Assembly (NCBI GenBank): GCA_030054095.1 | Contig: JASGCO010000015.1 | Span: forward strand, 29,483 to 93,482 | Reading direction: 5' to 3' | Length of the DNA: 64,000 nucleotides | From: Sediminibacterium sp. | GTDB lineage: Bacteria > Bacteroidota > Bacteroidia > B-17B0 > Aurantibacillaceae | Shown here: one piece after another, positions 61,101-64,000 of the stretch | Numbering within the stretch: position 1 is the stretch's first letter | How the letters are laid out: every line of letters begins with the position of its first letter | The notes under the pieces: model-generated | Told to the model about the DNA's origin: nothing | Database searches by the model: none | What the model saw: only the letters and a program-made list of their open reading frames with translations | Translations under genes and position numbers: made by a program

Positions 61101-63299
61101 GGTGTGGCCAGTCAGCCTCAGTCGCACAGCGCGCCCAATGGCGGCTACCTGAACCATGGTTATGTGGTTATCAGCAATAACGCTAAACTAAAGGACGCGG
61201 AAGCCGCTTTAAGTTCAGAAAACGGCGGGGTAGTGGTGGCGCTGAACAGCCGTTTTGAAAATAACCGTAAAGATGTGCAGTTTCTGGCCTATGCTTACCC
61301 TAACCACCAAAGTGTTTTTGTGAATTGCGTGTTTGAAACCAACGCGCAGTTAAAAGCGGTAAACAATACCCTGGACGCGCACGTTAGCGCCTGGGCAGTG
61401 GATAATGTTAAATTTCAGGGCTGTACGTTTCAGAACATTGCGCCATTTGGCGCCAATGGAGGGTATAGGGGCAATGGTATTTATAGTATAGATGCTACCT
61501 GCAACCTCATCAGTTATTGCGCCGGTGGTACCGGTTGCGCGCAAACCCCGGCTACGGCGGGGCGTAACCTGTTTAAAAACCTGAACTATGGTGTGTATGC
61601 CGAAACCACTGTAAACCCTTTGCTGACGTATAATGTGGTAAACAGCGATTTTGACGGGTGTAACTACGGGGCGTATTTTAAAAGCGTAGATCTGGCGGGG
61701 GTGCAATACTGTAATTTTACCAATATCCCCAATGGCGTTTATGCGCCACCGGGTACACCCTATGGCGTGCGCAGCCCTTATGGCCTGTATTACGATAACT
61801 GCCAGAACTTTTTTTGTGAAAAGAATACATTTAAGAGTGTGGTAACGCAGGCCACCAATAACCTGGGCCTGGTGGTAAATGGCGCGGGCAGCAATGCCAC
61901 CCGCGGGTATTACTGCGATTTTACCGATTTAAAGGTGGGCAGCGCGGCCTATTACGATAATTACAACAATACGGCGGGTGTGGGCCTGCGCTTTAACTGT
62001 AACCAGTATAAAGCCAATGGGTTTGATGTGACCCTGCTGGGCGGTACGCAAAGTACAGCCACCGATATGGATCATGTACAGGGAAGTTTTAATCCCGCTT
62101 TACCTACCTTTACAAATACCGTACGGAATTTATACAGCGCGGTGTGTTTGCCGGGGGCTAATAACCAGTGGTTTGATGACCGTACCACCGCCTGGTCGTT
62201 TTTGCACGCCAACCACAGTACCCAGAGCGGGAACGGGGGTACGTATTTTACAGCGCCGCAGAATGGGTGTTATGCCCCTTCAAAATTAACTCCGCAGTAT
62301 GTTGGGGGTATTCTTTCAAGGCTGAACGTTTGCCCGGTAAGTCCCTTGTTAGGGACTACCAGCGGTGGCGGCTCTGGTGGCGGCGGTTCCGCTTCGGCGG
62401 GAATGAGCGCTTTAACTCAATCCATCAGCAGTGCCGAACAAAATGTAATGGCCTTAACGCCGGTCAGCACGGTATCTTCCCAAAATTTATCCGCTTCCAC
62501 GCAGGGCGCGGGATCGGGCAATGCGGCCCCAAGCCCCGCGCAGGCCGAACAGGCGCATGCCCGAACGGAGTTACAACGCTTATACACCCAGAAATTGCGG
62601 GCCTTTGTAAGCGACAGTATGTACCGTAACGCGGACAGTGTGCAGGTGCTGCTGCAAAAGAGCCCCTTTGGCGATAAAGAGCAAAAACGTTTGGCGCAGT
62701 ATTTGCACACCCGCCGCTTTACCCAGGCCCAGGCCCTGCTGAACACGCTTCAGAACCAGCCGGGTTTAAGCGGGTACGCGCAACTGAAACAGATACAGTT
62801 AAACGCGTTGCAGCAGCCCAACGGCTTACAGAGTATAAAAGCCAACGCCGCGCTGAAGGCGCAGATACTGCAGTTGGCACGCGCTGATTTTGACGCGGGG
62901 CAAAAACAGGCGCAGTCTTTGGCAAAATTACTCTGGAACGAGCCCTTTTACGAGCCCATCCTGTTGCCCGAACAGGCCGGCAGCGCTGCCGCGCGCATAC
63001 AGCAAGCGCCTGTAACCGAAACTGTGACTGAAGCTTTCACTCATCAGGCACTCTTGCAGATTGTTCCTAACCCCAGCGCGGAGCGAACGGCCATACTGTA
63101 CCGTTTACCGGAAGGCGTGGTAAATGGACAGATCGTTATACAGAATGAATTGGGCGAAGAGGTGCACCGCTACGAGGTCATTGCATCCTTACGGCAGTTA
63201 AATTTAACAACGGCTACGTTACATAACGGGATATATTTGGTAACTTTAATTTGCGGGGATAAGGTGGTGAAGAGTGAGAAATTAATAGTAAATAAATAA
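58179..63299 (+). CDS. Large secreted propeller and beta-helix protein, T9SS
   Basis: A 1706-residue exported protein. After the signal peptide (about 1-29), residues 110-900 look like BNR/sortilin-type beta-propeller sequence: WQELGPNGINPNDLKLGRTDRIQ, GIYKTSDGGQNWINY and GGVFDFKYT, up to VVYSADGGLTFSDFSAGLP and FGRGLWAIDLP. Residues 910-1350 look like a right-handed beta-helix (GGVLEVNNSTIQSY, NNAKLKDAEAALSSENGG). A Gly/Ser linker (SGGGSGGGGS-like, about 1390) leads to a helical Gln-rich region and the T9SS domain (VPNPSAERTAILYRLPEG...HNGIYLVTLI). Base composition changes inside the gene: about 60.3-63.0 kb is visibly richer in GC than either side. Function is unknown; adhesion or polymer binding is plausible. 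Confidence 0.85.
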   Translation: MKTKISKLTRLMLQVAVIVQLFSFSSLAQVVADTSFAQIRARFQNLQPDNTFDSDYNRWKRYEAFWRRRLGNGGLFRPYETAYRQYYQTNYGAAAIVSPPAQAPFLSFGNWQELGPNGINPNDLKLGRTDRIQVDPDDVTGNTIYAMSRSGIYKTSDGGQNWINYYTDQFPVLSFTEMKLVKDPVTLKKYLYVAIGGDMAMKYAKTGYSDIYSVPFYGIFRLEIGTTVWQNLSGNLTCQGMLEQKLSSCVYKILVDPANIDNVFLATSEGIFYTCNAGCTPIVSPCGGPPGLVWKKSAYTQPALGLDFDYSDPTHKSLYCSWTQLHHTTNVYANTPFTLLSSLNTTYQAAFNNWQNLPANVIPLPPQTVVADIATHINITTHPAYPNNVFMCAYASGYYLNSNNNPVGVQSTAVLRFDKNSANAFPGNFTSLTQFTHSSLHMDKNFIHISPYNTNRLCYNYSFYGGMDVLDVATGTSVYAAQASHMDPHDFDFSPSPGHVVFSNDGGVFDFKYTSPVNTQCLNGNGLNISTFHGGNVYEKGGQKVIGGFQDNYHHYSNAVSAAQPWDLLDTYAGDGDRALFLPDGQAFYNSCYNVSIAHRSASGTPLTPVLPPRKMGGVWNKKYLSPVGKEELYFTGEELYYTRAPYATVETWNVVTGQPPNTSTITLTSPFLPLTNYNAENWAGGNCYQNFVSDFDMSPDHKTIYALFFNNAAIWLNTCQPQAGNFIPCIKTTVGGKNNPNVPAPCTGTNCWTNLPNMNTLQLKGIATNVVMNPANPNQVWIGSAGYESLGSSANTRRVVYSADGGLTFSDFSAGLPDFSINALVARKGSNYELYAATDIGVYYRNESMSAWQRVGTNFPAVLVYDLQIDLCNNKLYAYTFGRGLWAIDLPPTNTVSDMPVVTLAANTTYTGDQYFLHSLKVPAGVKLSVTNANVRMGPFTKIEVEPGGVLEVNNSTIQSYCDYNMWTGIVAKGVASQPQSHSAPNGGYLNHGYVVISNNAKLKDAEAALSSENGGVVVALNSRFENNRKDVQFLAYAYPNHQSVFVNCVFETNAQLKAVNNTLDAHVSAWAVDNVKFQGCTFQNIAPFGANGGYRGNGIYSIDATCNLISYCAGGTGCAQTPATAGRNLFKNLNYGVYAETTVNPLLTYNVVNSDFDGCNYGAYFKSVDLAGVQYCNFTNIPNGVYAPPGTPYGVRSPYGLYYDNCQNFFCEKNTFKSVVTQATNNLGLVVNGAGSNATRGYYCDFTDLKVGSAAYYDNYNNTAGVGLRFNCNQYKANGFDVTLLGGTQSTATDMDHVQGSFNPALPTFTNTVRNLYSAVCLPGANNQWFDDRTTAWSFLHANHSTQSGNGGTYFTAPQNGCYAPSKLTPQYVGGILSRLNVCPVSPLLGTTSGGGSGGGGSASAGMSALTQSISSAEQNVMALTPVSTVSSQNLSASTQGAGSGNAAPSPAQAEQAHARTELQRLYTQKLRAFVSDSMYRNADSVQVLLQKSPFGDKEQKRLAQYLHTRRFTQAQALLNTLQNQPGLSGYAQLKQIQLNALQQPNGLQSIKANAALKAQILQLARADFDAGQKQAQSLAKLLWNEPFYEPILLPEQAGSAAARIQQAPVTETVTEAFTHQALLQIVPNPSAERTAILYRLPEGVVNGQIVIQNELGEEVHRYEVIASLRQLNLTTATLHNGIYLVTLICGDKVVKSEKLIVNK

Positions 63300-63300
63300 T

Positions 63301-64000
63301 ATGTGTAAAACTGCTTGTGCCTTTCTGTTGCTGTTCTGTGGTTGGATAACTACGACAGCGCAAATCAAGCGGTTTAGTATGCAGTATAATTTTAATGTAC
63401 CAGTAACGCCACATTTGGGGCAAAACGTTTTTAAAACGAACGGCGGCTATTTGCTTGCGGGTTATACTTCTAACACGGTTACCGGAGTAGATAAGGGTAT
63501 AGGGATTATAGCAACGGACAATGACGGAAATGTAGTGTGGCAGAAACAAACGGCTAGTGCGCAAGGGTATCAGTACAGTAACAATACGGCAAATCAAGCA
63601 TTTATACAGTTACAAAATAAGGATTTGTTGTTCACGGGTCAACATGAACTGGGGATAGATTATTCAAAAGCCTGTATGGCGCGCGTGAGTCATCTAACCG
63701 GAGATACTTTGTGGACACGAATGTATAGTCAGCCTGGCGATAGTACGTATTTGTTATGCAGTACAGAATTAAGCGATAGCAGTATTATCAGTTTTGGATT
63801 TCGGTATTATCTGAATACGGTAGCTAATGTAAATTACACCAAACCGTTTATGCTAAAGGTGGATAAGTATGGTAATTACAAATGGCATAAATACATTAAC
63901 GGGATCTGGACGAATAGTATATTTTTCATGTACCAGAAAGTAATTCGTTTAAATGATAATGATTTTGTGGTGGTGGGAACCAGACAGAACCCATACAGTA
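63301..64000 (+). CDS. Secreted repeat protein, C-terminus cut by window end
   Basis: An open frame from the ATG at 63301, one base after the previous stop, running past the window end (at least 233 residues). Signal peptide MCKTACAFLLLFCGWITTTAQ. The mature part has repeated Trp- and Gly-rich units: TNGGYLLAGYTSNTVTGVDKG, GNVVWQKQT, KDLLFTGQHE and GNYKWHKYING, the pattern of delta-60/PQQ-like propeller proteins in Bacteroidota, which often end in a T9SS domain. That domain, if present, is outside the window. Probably co-transcribed with the 1706-residue protein. Confidence 0.75.
   Translation, partial: MCKTACAFLLLFCGWITTTAQIKRFSMQYNFNVPVTPHLGQNVFKTNGGYLLAGYTSNTVTGVDKGIGIIATDNDGNVVWQKQTASAQGYQYSNNTANQAFIQLQNKDLLFTGQHELGIDYSKACMARVSHLTGDTLWTRMYSQPGDSTYLLCSTELSDSSIISFGFRYYLNTVANVNYTKPFMLKVDKYGNYKWHKYINGIWTNSIFFMYQKVIRLNDNDFVVVGTRQNPYS

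Noticed and set aside
62417..62746. 109-codon antisense frame in the large T9SS gene
   Set aside because: Long frame explained by the GC-rich composition of that segment; Cys/Ala-rich with no domain.
1..64000. tRNA, rRNA, CRISPR array, prophage or riboswitch
   Set aside because: All gaps over 100 bases were read on both strands; no cloverleaf with conserved TTCGANNC-type loop, no regularly spaced repeats and no known riboswitch core was recognised.

Overview
The window is from a member of the Bacteroidota. Seven complete genes encode exported proteins with a C-terminal type IX secretion (T9SS type A) sorting domain, and an eighth, cut by the window end, probably belongs with them. Promoters match the Bacteroidota TTTG-N19-TAnnTTTG pattern instead of the sigma70 consensus, and there is no Shine-Dalgarno habit. 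Also typical are HmuY-type heme proteins, a Bacteroidota-style ccm cluster, a DUF3127 protein, TPR/SpoIIE phosphatases and a CrtZ/CrtYcd carotenoid branch. I cannot name the genus. No rRNA, tRNA, CRISPR array, prophage or transposase gene was seen.

Layout. 0-2.3 kb (+): three overlapping carotenoid genes (hydroxylase, lycopene cyclase, glycosyltransferase). 2.5-8.5 kb (-): cytochrome c maturation operon ccmB-C-D-E-F, followed by a DUF2520 protein and KdsC through start/stop overlaps. 8.9-10.6 kb (-): a small unknown protein and a beta-propeller lipoprotein. 10.7-18 kb (+): a compact heme/iron operon (HmuY-T9SS, DUF6607-like, hemerythrin, small Cys protein, TonB receptor, DoxX, HmuY lipoprotein) behind two perfect 16-bp palindromes and a good promoter. 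18-20.3 kb (-): PAS-SpoIIE phosphatase and a membrane-redoxin fusion. 20.4 kb: MITE-like palindromic element, then aconitase (+). 23.3-33 kb: GT-C-like membrane protein (-), secreted heparinase II/III-like protein (+), TPR-SpoIIE phosphatase (-) and secreted TPR-CHAT protein (-). 33.1-34.7 kb: FG-GAP T9SS protein (+). 35-39 kb (-): secA, birA. 39.2-48.5 kb (+): rsfS with a histone-like tail, ftsH, accB, accC, flavin reductase, DUF3127, asparaginase, ClC channel. 48.5-55.4 kb (-): BamA/TamA-like protein, two tandem LVIVD-propeller T9SS proteins, 3-hydroxyacyl-CoA dehydrogenase and an unknown helical protein, behind a 19-bp perfect palindrome. 55.6-64 kb (+): T9SS protein, OmpA-like protein, rnhA, a 1706-residue T9SS protein and a truncated secreted protein.

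How it works together. The ccm genes load heme onto c-type cytochromes, and the 11-18 kb operon looks like a heme/iron acquisition set feeding the same need; its tandem operators suggest tight control. AccB/AccC start fatty-acid synthesis, and BirA, divergent from rsfS-ftsH a few kb away, would biotinylate AccB. The most interesting non-gene signals are a roughly 146-bp repeat present in two clear copies and one diverged copy, always in sense orientation downstream of a gene's 3' end, the tandem and single palindromic operators, and the MITE beside the aconitase promoter.
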